Assembly: GCA_016293225.1 (NCBI GenBank)
Contig: JAEDEQ010000092.1
Coordinates: forward strand, 1 to 6,255
Direction of reading: 5' to 3'
From: Clostridiaceae bacterium
GTDB lineage: Bacteria > Bacillota > Clostridia > Oscillospirales > Acutalibacteraceae
Length of the DNA: 6,255 nucleotides
Part shown: piece after piece, positions 1-6,072 of the stretch
How positions within the stretch are numbered: position 1 is the first letter of the stretch
How the letters are laid out: each line of letters starts with the position of its first letter
The notes under the pieces: generated by a model
Database searches by the model: none
What the model was told of the DNA's origin: nothing
Seen by the model: only the letters and a program-made list of their open reading frames with translations
Translations under genes and position numbers: made by a program

Positions 1-80
1 GAAACGGTTTTTTCAAACGTCCAGTTCCAGACTGTATCAAGGTGAGCAGTTGCAATGGTATTAATAATTTTCTTCGCCAT
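1..80 (-). CDS. GH38-family alpha-mannosidase, N-terminal fragment (cut by the window edge)
   Basis: Only the first 26 codons are present, starting with ATG at 80 and running off the left edge. The peptide reads MAKKIINTIATAHLDTVWNW and continues TFEKTV. The HLDTVWNW segment matches the N-terminal catalytic motif of glycoside hydrolase family 38, where the His and Asp of HxD (here H13 and D15) are ligands of the catalytic zinc. Family members remove alpha-linked mannose from glycans. No signal peptide precedes the motif, so a cytoplasmic enzyme acting on imported mannosides is inferred. A candidate ribosome binding site AAAAAGGA (91-98) lies 10 bases upstream, with a closer GAGAG at 84-88. 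The gap to the upstream DUF554 gene is only 19 bases, so the two are probably co-transcribed. The family call rests on one short but distinctive motif; linkage specificity cannot be judged. Confidence 0.72.
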   Translation of the reverse strand, partial: MAKKIINTIATAHLDTVWNWTFEKTV

Positions 81-99
81 TTTCTCTCATTCCTTTTTG

Positions 100-822
100 T
101 TATTTTATAGGTAAAAAACTGAATGCAACCGAAAAAATAATTGTCGGCAGCATATTTGCGACTCTTATTTTTTTATCAAACATGAGATTGACGCCTACGC
201 AAAAAATCATCATTGAGCCGACAAAGCTGATGTTGGTAACCGCAGACTGAGTGAGATACGGCTCAACAAGCTTTGCAATCAAAGTAATTGATCCCTGGAT
301 AGCTGCAAGAGGAATTACGGAGAATGCAGTACCCTTTCCCATTGCCGAAGCCATCACCATGATTATAACGAGGTCAAGCACAGCTTTTGTGAACAAGGTT
401 GAATAGTCGTGACTGAGCGCGTCCTGAATCGGACCGATAACAGCCATAGCCCCGACGCATATTGTAAGCGAAGCGCTGACAAAGCCGGAAACAAAACCGC
501 TGTCGTTTTCGCTTTTGGTTTTCACTTTGAGCCACGAGGCAAAGCGTTCGGTCAGGTGCTGAATGTTTATAAGTTCGCCCAAAAACGAGCCTAATGTAAA
601 GGCAAGAACCATCATTACAATCTGAACCGTTCCGTTTTCGGTTTTGTTCAGCTCAATAATTCGTCCGACGCCTCCGGCCGCACCGATAAAAATTACGGCA
701 AGTCCCATGCTTTGCGTTATAAGCTCGCAAAAGCGTTCCTTGAGCGCTTTTTTAAATAACATTCCGATAAGTGCGCCGACAATAACCGCCGCGCAATTAA
801 CAATTGTTCCAAGTCCTGTCAT
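100..822 (-). CDS. DUF554 family integral membrane protein (YqgA/YdfK-like)
   Basis: A 240-residue, strongly hydrophobic protein of the DUF554 family, whose biochemical function is not established; transport has been suggested from topology only. About seven or eight membrane segments can be read, roughly at residues 4-23, 36-56, 67-86, 110-130, 145-162, 165-186, 197-215 and 222-238. Family-like features are the N-terminal GTIVNCAAVIVGALIG, the glycine-rich GAMAVIGPIQDAL around 124-136, TKAVLDLVI near 145-153 and the GKGTAFSVIPLAAIQGS segment near 162-178. The length is normal for the family and the frame looks intact. ATG at 822 is supported by GGAG with 8 bases of spacing. The gene follows a probable terminator and an inverted repeat, and sits 19 bases before an alpha-mannosidase gene, so a role tied to that enzyme's substrate is possible but purely contextual. 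Confidence 0.85.
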   Translation of the reverse strand: MTGLGTIVNCAAVIVGALIGMLFKKALKERFCELITQSMGLAVIFIGAAGGVGRIIELNKTENGTVQIVMMVLAFTLGSFLGELINIQHLTERFASWLKVKTKSENDSGFVSGFVSASLTICVGAMAVIGPIQDALSHDYSTLFTKAVLDLVIIMVMASAMGKGTAFSVIPLAAIQGSITLIAKLVEPYLTQSAVTNISFVGSMMIFCVGVNLMFDKKIRVANMLPTIIFSVAFSFLPIK

Positions 823-841
823 TTAATCGTCTCCGAAATAC

Positions 842-870
842 TAAGTAACCGCCTGATAAATAGTTACTTA
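842..870. repeat. Perfect 8-bp inverted repeat, candidate operator before the DUF554 gene
   Basis: TAAGTAAC at 842-849 and its exact reverse complement GTTACTTA at 863-870 are separated by 13 bases. The arm centres are 21 bases apart, about two helical turns, which suits a dimeric DNA-binding protein. The repeat lies 20-48 bases upstream of the DUF554 start codon and its arms flank the weak -10 candidate at 857-862. It could instead form an RNA hairpin in the leader, but the stem is AT-rich and weak. The repeat itself is seen directly; the operator role is inference. Confidence 0.4.
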
Positions 871-885
871 AAATTAGCCGGACAA
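857..885 (-). promoter_or_regulatory. Weak sigma-A-like promoter candidate for DUF554-mannosidase
   Basis: Read on the minus strand, TTGTCC (880-885, four of six matches to TTGACA) is followed after 17 bases by TATTTA (857-862, three of six matches to TATAAT). The spacing is right but both boxes are poor, and the -35 overlaps the distal arm of the tyrS terminator hairpin. It is proposed because a probable terminator separates tyrS from this gene, so some local promoter is expected. A weak promoter would fit an activated or repressed gene. Confidence 0.22.
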
Positions 886-904
886 AGAAATGCCCGGCTG
901 AATT
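872..904 (-). terminator. Probable rho-independent terminator of tyrS
   Basis: Just after the tyrS stop codon the minus strand reads AGCCGGGCA, a six-base loop TTTCTT, then TGTCCGGCT (876-899). This is a 9-bp GC-rich stem with one G-U pair. Flanking AATT sequences (872-875 and 901-904) can extend it past a one-base bulge. The U-run after the stem is short (AATTTTAAG), so termination may be incomplete. In the plus direction the G-U pair becomes an A-C mismatch and the T-run lies 12 bases away, so the hairpin is best read as a minus-strand terminator. Confidence 0.55.
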
Positions 905-916
905 CAAACTGTTTTT

Positions 917-2143
917 TTATTCAATAACAAGCTTATTGAACACTTTTTTGCCCTTTTTGAGGATAACATGACCCTTTTCAAAATCCGAAACGGAAATAAC
1001 TGCGGCAAAATCGGTAACCTTTTTATCATCGAGCGAAACGCCGCCCTGCTCAATAAGACGTCTGCCCTCGCCTTTCGACTTGATAATACCGGCTTTGAGC
1101 ATTACGTCAATGACGGAAATTGAAGAATCGGTAAAATCTTCCTTGGAAAGAACGGTAGTAGGCATATTTTCAAGATCGCCGCCCGCGCCGAAAAGAGCCT
1201 TTGCGGCAGTCTGAGCCTTAAGGGCTTCCTCTTCACCGTGAACAAGCTTGGTAAGCTCAAAAGCAAGAATTTCTTTCGCCGTGTTGAGCTGACTGCCCTC
1301 CCATGTGCTCATCTTGTCAATCTCCTCAAGCGGAAGGAAAGTGAGCATACGGATACATTTGAGAACATCGTCGTCCGCAACATTTCTCCAATACTGATAG
1401 AACTCATAGGGGCTGGTTTTTTCGGGATCAAGCCAGACGGCGCCCTTTTGGGTCTTGCCCATCTTCTTGCCCTCGGAATTGAGAAGCAGAGTGATGGTCA
1501 TGGCATAGGCGTTCTTGCCGAGCTTCTTTCTGATAAGCTCCGTGCCGCCGAGCATATTGCTCCACTGGTCATCGCCGCCGAACTGCATATTGCAGCCGTA
1601 GTCCTGGAAAAGGCGGTAAAAGTCATAGCTTTGCATAATCATATAATTGAACTCAAGGAAGGAAAGGCCCTTTTCCATCCTTTGCTTGTAGCACTCGGCT
1701 CTGAGCATATTGTTAACAGAAAAGCAGGCGCCGACATCACGCAGAACGTCAATGTAATTAAGCTTTAAAAGCCAGTCGGCGTTATTAATCATGAGCGCCT
1801 TGCCGTCCGAAAAATCAATGAAGCGGCTCATCTGTTTTTTAAAGCATTCGCAGTTGTGCTGAATTGTTTCGGCCGTCAGCATATTGCGCATATCAGATCT
1901 TCCCGAGGGGTCTCCTATCATTCCCGTTCCGCCGCCGATAAGGACAATGGGCTTGTTGCCGACCATCTGAAGCCGCTTCATCAGGCAAAGCGCCATAAAG
2001 TGACCGACATGGAGCGAATCCGCCGTGGGATCAAAGCCGATGTAAAAAACAGCTTTTCCGTTGTTGACAAGCTCCCTGATTTCTTTTTCGTCCGTTACCT
2101 GAGCGATGAGACCGCGGGCAACAAGTTCTTCATATATCTGCAT
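917..2143 (-). CDS. tyrS: Tyrosyl-tRNA synthetase (TyrRS)
   Basis: Class I aminoacyl-tRNA synthetase that charges tRNA-Tyr with tyrosine using ATP in the cytoplasm, working as a dimer. At 408 residues it has the usual length for bacterial TyrRS. The Rossmann catalytic domain carries YIGFDPTADSLHVGH (34-48) with the HIGH-type signature HVGH at 45-48, GGTGMIGDPSG (71-81) with D78, and the tyrosine pocket Y34, Y167, Q171 and D174 in YMIMQSYD. GGDDQW follows at 189-194, and the KMSKS-type loop is KMGKT at 227-231. The C-terminal part (about 343-408) is an S4-like RNA-binding domain that contacts the tRNA. ATG at 2143 has GGAGG (2151-2155) with 7 bases of spacing. The gene has its own strong promoter at the end of recN and a probable terminator at 872-904, so it can be expressed as a single unit. 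All expected catalytic motifs are present. Confidence 0.97.
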   Translation of the reverse strand: MQIYEELVARGLIAQVTDEKEIRELVNNGKAVFYIGFDPTADSLHVGHFMALCLMKRLQMVGNKPIVLIGGGTGMIGDPSGRSDMRNMLTAETIQHNCECFKKQMSRFIDFSDGKALMINNADWLLKLNYIDVLRDVGACFSVNNMLRAECYKQRMEKGLSFLEFNYMIMQSYDFYRLFQDYGCNMQFGGDDQWSNMLGGTELIRKKLGKNAYAMTITLLLNSEGKKMGKTQKGAVWLDPEKTSPYEFYQYWRNVADDDVLKCIRMLTFLPLEEIDKMSTWEGSQLNTAKEILAFELTKLVHGEEEALKAQTAAKALFGAGGDLENMPTTVLSKEDFTDSSISVIDVMLKAGIIKSKGEGRRLIEQGGVSLDDKKVTDFAAVISVSDFEKGHVILKKGKKVFNKLVIE

Positions 2144-2187
2144 TATTTTTCCTCCGTTATATTTTAAAGTGTTAAACAGCGATAAAT

Positions 2188-2216
2188 ATAATACCTGTAT
2201 TTTATTGCAATGTCAA
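2188..2216 (-). promoter_or_regulatory. Near-consensus sigma-A promoter of tyrS, overlapping the recN stop codon
   Basis: On the minus strand a perfect TTGACA (2211-2216) is followed by exactly 17 bases and TATTAT (2188-2193, five of six matches to TATAAT). The -35 box contains the TGA stop codon of recN. Transcription should start near 2180-2182, giving a leader of about 37 bases that ends in the GGAGG of tyrS. No repressor site, terminator or riboswitch is visible between promoter and start codon, which suggests strong constitutive expression. Confidence 0.82.
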
Positions 2217-3886
2217 GAAGTGAATGAAAAATCAATAAGCTCCTGCGCCGATTTCAGCGTAGCCGGTGTTATTACATCACCGCCGATTATGCGCGCAAGC
2301 TCCCTGATTCTGTCCTCTCCGTCAAGTTTTTTAACCTTTGTTACTGTTTCAAAGTCATCGGACTGCTTTTCAATAAGAAGATGATTTTCAGCAAAGGCGG
2401 CAATCTGAGCAAGATGAGTGACGCAGATGACCTGCTTTCCGAACGACACTTCACGCAGCTTTGCGGCAATTTTATGAGCCGCCCTTCCGCTGACGCCGGT
2501 ATCTATTTCGTCAAAAATCATTGTGCCCTCGTCAGTATTGCCCGTGAGTACGCAGCGCACGGCAAGCATTACCCTTGAAAGCTCGCCGCCGGAAGCTATT
2601 TTTGAAAGCGGCTTTTCCTCCTGACCGGCATTGGCGCTGAAGAGGAATTCAACCTCGTCCAGACCGTTTTCATAAGGCTCTCTGTCCCTGAAGTCAACAG
2701 AAAACCTTGCGTGTGGCATATCGAGGAAAGCAAGCTCCTTTGATACCTGGGCTTCAAACCTGAGGGCAGCCGCCTTTCTGTGGTCTGAGATAAGACAGCC
2801 GAGGTCAAACACCTCTTTTTCGCAGGAGGCAAGCTCGGCTTCAAGCGCGGCCTTTTTTTCATCGGAAAAAGCAATCGAATCGTATTCCTCTTTTGCCTTT
2901 TCAAGATAGGAAAGCATTTCCTCCTCCGTACTGCCGTATTTTTTTGAGAGGCGATACAAAACGTCAAGCCTTGCTTCAATGCTGTCGATGCTTACATCGG
3001 ATTCATCAGCCTCTTCAAGCTTTGCCGAAATATCGGAAAGACATTCGTCCATTTCATATTTAAAGTCCGTGACCGATTCAGCATACGGTAAAAACTCGCT
3101 GTGGTAATCACTCAGCTGAGCAAGGAAGGAGCTGAGCGAATAAAGACTGTCCGCAAGTCCTGCTGTGTTTTCATCGCCTGCAAGAATCGAATGACACGAG
3201 TAAAGGCTGTTCATAATCATCTCGCGGTTCTGAATTTTTGCTTTTTCCGCCTTAAGACTTTCAATTTCTCCGACAGTGATATCTGCGTTTTCAAGCTCGT
3301 TAATCTGGTACTCAAGAAAATCAAGCCTGTTTTTCTTTTCCGCTTGATTCATATCAAGAGCCGAAAGCTCTTTTTTATGGCTCTGCATTTTTTTATAAAG
3401 AACGCGGTATTCCTCCAAAAGCCCCTGACAGTTTGCAAGAGCGTCGATATATCCGAGGTGGCTTTCGCTTTGAAGAAGCTTCTGGCTGTCGTGCTGACCG
3501 CAGATGGTGATAAGCTCGCGACCGAGACGTTTAAGCATCGTGACCGTTACCGGCTGACCGTTGACTTTGCAGGAGCTTCGCCCGTCGGCGGTAACGGTGC
3601 GGCTTATAAGCAGAGTTCCGTCGTCCTCCTGCTCAATATCAAGTTCATCAAGAGCATTCCTGACATTCTGCGAAATTTTTTCAAAAAACGCGGTAACTTT
3701 TGCACCCTTTTCGCCGCCGCGGACAAGCTCTTTTTTTGTCCGCTCGCCGAGCACCGCATTGATTGAGTCAATCACTATTGACTTTCCCGCGCCGGTCTCG
3801 CCGGTCAGGATATTAAGTCCGTCCTCAAAGAAAATGTCGGCCTTTTTGATAACGGCCACATTTTCAATTTTCAATTCAGTAAGCAT
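2213..3886 (-). CDS. recN: DNA repair protein RecN
   Basis: SMC-like ATPase that acts early in repair of DNA double-strand breaks by RecA-dependent recombination. The 557-residue length is typical (about 550-580). The N-terminal ATPase half has Walker A GETGAGKS at 29-36 and a Q-loop-like ICGQHDSQKLL at 128-138. Charged, heptad-rich stretches at about 155-225 and 295-390 fit the coiled-coil arms. The C-terminal half has the ABC signature SGGELSR (432-438), Walker B MIFDEIDTG (456-464), the H-loop VTHLAQIAA (489-497) and ARIIGG (531-536). MLTELKIENVAVI matches the family N-terminus, and an in-frame TAA two codons upstream excludes a longer start. No Shine-Dalgarno sequence lies in the normal window before ATG 3886; the nearest, AAAGGA, is about 32 bases away behind a small hairpin. 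recN ends the dxs-tlyA-nadK-argR-recN series, and no terminator is visible after it. Confidence 0.97.
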   Translation of the reverse strand: MLTELKIENVAVIKKADIFFEDGLNILTGETGAGKSIVIDSINAVLGERTKKELVRGGEKGAKVTAFFEKISQNVRNALDELDIEQEDDGTLLISRTVTADGRSSCKVNGQPVTVTMLKRLGRELITICGQHDSQKLLQSESHLGYIDALANCQGLLEEYRVLYKKMQSHKKELSALDMNQAEKKNRLDFLEYQINELENADITVGEIESLKAEKAKIQNREMIMNSLYSCHSILAGDENTAGLADSLYSLSSFLAQLSDYHSEFLPYAESVTDFKYEMDECLSDISAKLEEADESDVSIDSIEARLDVLYRLSKKYGSTEEEMLSYLEKAKEEYDSIAFSDEKKAALEAELASCEKEVFDLGCLISDHRKAAALRFEAQVSKELAFLDMPHARFSVDFRDREPYENGLDEVEFLFSANAGQEEKPLSKIASGGELSRVMLAVRCVLTGNTDEGTMIFDEIDTGVSGRAAHKIAAKLREVSFGKQVICVTHLAQIAAFAENHLLIEKQSDDFETVTKVKKLDGEDRIRELARIIGGDVITPATLKSAQELIDFSFTS

Positions 3887-3896
3887 AGATTATACA

Positions 3897-3924
3897 AGCT
3901 GAAAATACGCGTCAGCCGTCCTTT
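3897..3924 (-). promoter_or_regulatory. Distant Shine-Dalgarno plus hairpin in the recN leader
   Basis: The 46 bases between argR and recN contain AAAGGA (3919-3924), too far from the recN ATG for ordinary use. Directly after it the minus strand reads GGCTGA (3912-3917), a 9-base loop, then TCAGCT (3897-3902). This gives a stem of five Watson-Crick pairs plus one G-U. Folding the stem would leave about 11 unpaired bases between AAAGGA and ATG, close to normal spacing. A hairpin-bridged ribosome binding site is known from phage T4 gene 38; here it is only an inference. There is no U-run, so it is not a terminator. Confidence 0.35.
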
Positions 3925-3932
3925 CAAAAGAA

Positions 3933-4388
3933 TCAGTTTCCGTCGGCAAATCTCTTGATTTTTTCGCAGAAATCACCGGCGCTTTTTTCATCGCGGCACA
4001 AAACAAAAAATGTATTATCGCCGGCGAGCGTTCCGACAACGCCCTTTTCAACAAGGTTGTCTATCGCCTCGCAGGCAGCGCCGGCCATTCCGGAAATACA
4101 CTTGACAACAACCATGTTTCCGGCATAATCCGCACCCGTTACAGAGTGAGTAAGTATTGAAAAAAACTTTTGCGACATATCCTCATTCTCGTTTTTTGCC
4201 GCCGAATACTTATATCTTCCGTTTTCAACCGGAGATTTAACAAGCTTCAGCGCCTTGATATCACGCGAGACCGTTGCCTGAGTCACGTTATATCCGAGCT
4301 CATGCAGGCGGCACATCAGCTCCTCCTGCGTTCCGAGCTCCTCCTTTTCAACAAGCGAGAGTATTGCCTCGTGTCTGTTCCTTTTCAT
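3933..4388 (-). CDS. argR: Arginine repressor ArgR/AhrC
   Basis: Arginine-responsive hexameric regulator that represses arginine biosynthesis genes and, in Bacillus, activates catabolic ones. At 151 residues it has normal family length. The N-terminal winged helix-turn-helix (about 1-65) has the recognition segment TQATVSRDIKALKL (36-49), the family hallmark. The C-terminal oligomerisation and arginine-binding domain (about 75-151) contains GMAGAACEAIDNL (100-112) and GTLAGDNTFFVL (119-130). The usual GDD at the arginine site reads GDN here (D124, N125), a conservative change that could affect corepressor contact. ATG at 4388 is supported by AAAGGAG (4398-4404), which overlaps the nadK stop codon, so translation is probably coupled to nadK. 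Placement between nadK and recN is the standard clostridial arrangement and does not imply that recN is arginine-controlled. I saw no clear ARG box in the window. Confidence 0.96.
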   Translation of the reverse strand: MKRNRHEAILSLVEKEELGTQEELMCRLHELGYNVTQATVSRDIKALKLVKSPVENGRYKYSAAKNENEDMSQKFFSILTHSVTGADYAGNMVVVKCISGMAGAACEAIDNLVEKGVVGTLAGDNTFFVLCRDEKSAGDFCEKIKRFADGN

Positions 4389-4402
4389 ATCCCTTTTCTC
4401 CT

Positions 4403-5260
4403 TTAAACGCGGCGTTCAATAAGCTTATTAAGGAGAATATCCGTAAAGCTGTCCGCCTTTATTCTTATAATTTTTGAATTTCTGTGAGCGCGTCTGACAA
4501 GTATTTTGCTTTCCGGCGTGACCTCAACGGCGCTTTCGCCGTCGCAGCTTAAAAGCGGAAGACAAAGCTCGCAGTTGAGCACCGAAAGCTCAATTTTTGT
4601 TTCCGGTCTGAAAATGATGGATCTTGAAAACAGCGAGTGAGTGCAGATTGGCGTTGTAATAATACTTTCAATCGAAGGGTCAACAACAGGACCGCCCGAG
4701 GAAAGCGAATACGCCGTTGACCCCGTCGGCGTTGAAACAATCAATCCGTCCGCATGATATGTGCAGGACATCTTGCTGTTGCAGACAACGCTAATGTCGC
4801 ACATACGCATTGAAACGCCTCGGGCAATGACAGCGTCGTTAAGGCAATAGTGCTTGCCGACGAGCTCACCGCCCACATAGTGCTCGGCGCAAAGCATCAT
4901 TCTGCGGTCAATCTCATAGTTTCCATCGGTAAGCTTTGAAAGCAGATGCAGCTCCTGCTTTTCAAGTCCGGCAAGAAAGCCGAGATTTCCTGCATTGATT
5001 CCGAGAATTTCCTTATCGTACTTTGCCGCGTCATGCGCGGCGTGAATGAACGTTCCGTCACCGCCTATTGCTATCAGAACATCGCAGTTTGAAACCGCGG
5101 TATCGTTTTCCTCAAAAATAACGTCAAAATTCTTGAATGTCTCCTGCTGTTCAACAGGCAGGAACACCTCAGCGCCAAGGCGTTTGAGCTCCCTGATAAC
5201 ATTGCAGGTGACCTCATAAGCATGAGTCCTTGTAAGATTTACATGAACGGCAAATTTCAT
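4403..5260 (-). CDS. nadK: NAD kinase
   Basis: Phosphorylates NAD to NADP using ATP or polyphosphate, supplying the cell's NADP pool. From the chosen start the protein has 285 residues, beginning MKFAVHVNLTR, a normal length. Motifs numbered from that start: GGDGT at 66-70 (phosphate binding, catalytic Asp), NAGNLGFL at 89-96, ND at 142-143 and TPTGSTAYSLSSGGP at 177-191, plus a late CDGE at 239-242. The frame is open to an ATG at 5281, but that codon has no Shine-Dalgarno sequence and would add seven atypical residues. ATG 5260 has GGAGG (5267-5271) at 6 bases and overlaps the tlyA stop as ATGA, so 5260 is preferred. argR follows 14 bases after its stop codon. Confidence 0.95.
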   Translation of the reverse strand: MKFAVHVNLTRTHAYEVTCNVIRELKRLGAEVFLPVEQQETFKNFDVIFEENDTAVSNCDVLIAIGGDGTFIHAAHDAAKYDKEILGINAGNLGFLAGLEKQELHLLSKLTDGNYEIDRRMMLCAEHYVGGELVGKHYCLNDAVIARGVSMRMCDISVVCNSKMSCTYHADGLIVSTPTGSTAYSLSSGGPVVDPSIESIITTPICTHSLFSRSIIFRPETKIELSVLNCELCLPLLSCDGESAVEVTPESKILVRRAHRNSKIIRIKADSFTDILLNKLIERRV

Positions 5261-6072
5261 TTTGTACCTCCGAGCCTGCAATGCGAGCTTTTAACAATCT
5301 CCTCAACGGAAAGCGCAACATTATCCTCGCTTTTTCCGTCATTCTTAATGTAGATAAGGTATTCAATATTTCCCTGCGGACCTTTTATCGGGGAAAAATC
5401 AAGATTCAGCACCGAAAAACCGCTTTCAAGAACAAATTGTCTGATATTTTCAACAACCTCAATATGCGTTGAAAGCTCACGCACAACGCCCTTTTTTCCG
5501 ACCTTTTCCCGTCCGGCTTCAAACTGCGGCTTGATAAGGCACACGGCTTCACCGCCGGTTTTGAGTAGCTCTTTCATTACGGGAATTATCAGCTTAAGTG
5601 AGATAAAGGAAACGTCAACGCTTGCAAAGTCGATAGGCTCCGGAATAATATCTTTTGTAACATGGCGGAAGTTTGTCCTTTCAAGGTTAACAACCCTTTC
5701 ATCAGTGCGCAGCTTCCATGCAAGCTGACCGTAGCCGACGTCAATCGAATACACCTTGACCGCGCCGTTTTGCAGCATACAGTCGGTAAAGCCGCCCGTA
5801 GAAGCGCCGATATCCATGCAGACGCAGCCGCTCAGTGAAAGTCCGAACTCCTTAACGGCTTTTTCAAGCTTATATCCGCCGCGGCTGACATAGGGCATTT
5901 TTTCGCCCCTGACTTCAATGCAGTCGCTTTCCTTAACGTTTTCGCCGGCCTTGGTAACCTTGGCGTTATTGACATATACCTGTCCCGCCATAATGAGAGC
6001 CTTGGCTTTTTCGCGGCTTTCGGCAAAGCCTTTTTCAAAAAGAACCGTATCGAGTCTTGCTTTTTCCGTCAC
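5257..6072 (-). CDS. tlyA: TlyA family rRNA (cytidine-2'-O)-methyltransferase
   Basis: SAM-dependent 2'-O-methyltransferase of ribosomal RNA; characterised TlyA proteins modify 23S C1920 and, in longer forms, also 16S C1409. Older annotations call the family hemolysin A. At 271 residues it is close to the Mycobacterium protein. An N-terminal S4 RNA-binding domain (about 5-60, RLDTVLFEKGFAESREKAK and onward) precedes an FtsJ-like Rossmann domain with the SAM loop DIGASTGGFTD at 87-97. A K-D-K-E catalytic set can be read as K68 (SRGGYKL), D153 (DVSF), K181 (LIKPQFE) and E237 (GNIEYL). The start is GTG at 6072, supported by GAGGA (6080-6084) with 7 bases of spacing; it directly follows the dxs stop codon. 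The stop overlaps the nadK start. Which rRNA sites it modifies cannot be told from the sequence. Confidence 0.95.
   Translation of the reverse strand: MTEKARLDTVLFEKGFAESREKAKALIMAGQVYVNNAKVTKAGENVKESDCIEVRGEKMPYVSRGGYKLEKAVKEFGLSLSGCVCMDIGASTGGFTDCMLQNGAVKVYSIDVGYGQLAWKLRTDERVVNLERTNFRHVTKDIIPEPIDFASVDVSFISLKLIIPVMKELLKTGGEAVCLIKPQFEAGREKVGKKGVVRELSTHIEVVENIRQFVLESGFSVLNLDFSPIKGPQGNIEYLIYIKNDGKSEDNVALSVEEIVKSSHCRLGGTK
5267..5271 (-). promoter_or_regulatory. Ribosome binding site fixing the nadK start
   Basis: GGAGG on the minus strand lies 6 bases before ATG 5260, inside the last codons of tlyA. The longer-frame ATG at 5281 is upstream of this site and has nothing comparable. This decides the nadK start and makes the tlyA-nadK junction a translationally coupled ATGA overlap. 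Confidence 0.85.

Noticed and set aside
876..918. The hairpin after tyrS read as a plus-strand terminator with the TTTTTTT run at 912-918
   Set aside because: In this direction the stem has an A-C mismatch, the T-run is 12 bases from the stem, and no plus-strand gene is present for it to serve.
1238..1768. A 176-codon open frame on the plus strand
   Set aside because: It is antisense to the TyrRS catalytic domain. Its open length is a by-product of tyrS codon use and it shows no motif or start signal.
2144..2212. Possible recN terminator in the recN-tyrS gap
   Set aside because: Only four-base or AT-only complementary segments were found (such as ACAG/CTGT), with no GC-rich stem followed by a U-run.
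2596..2979. A 127-codon minus-strand frame inside recN
   Set aside because: It is a same-strand, out-of-frame reading of the recN coiled-coil region, with a basic low-quality translation and no family signature.
3101..3766. A 221-codon open frame on the plus strand
   Set aside because: It lies entirely antisense to recN, whose family motifs are intact on the other strand. It has no ribosome binding site, and its Phe/Leu/Lys-rich translation has no recognisable domain.
3889..3894. Perfect TATAAT just before the recN start codon
   Set aside because: Only two bases separate it from the ATG, so transcription would start inside the recN coding region, and no acceptable -35 is found 16-18 bases upstream.
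5257..6072. TlyA read as a hemolysin or virulence factor
   Set aside because: The S4 domain, SAM-binding loop and K-D-K-E residues show an rRNA methyltransferase; the hemolysin name is historical.
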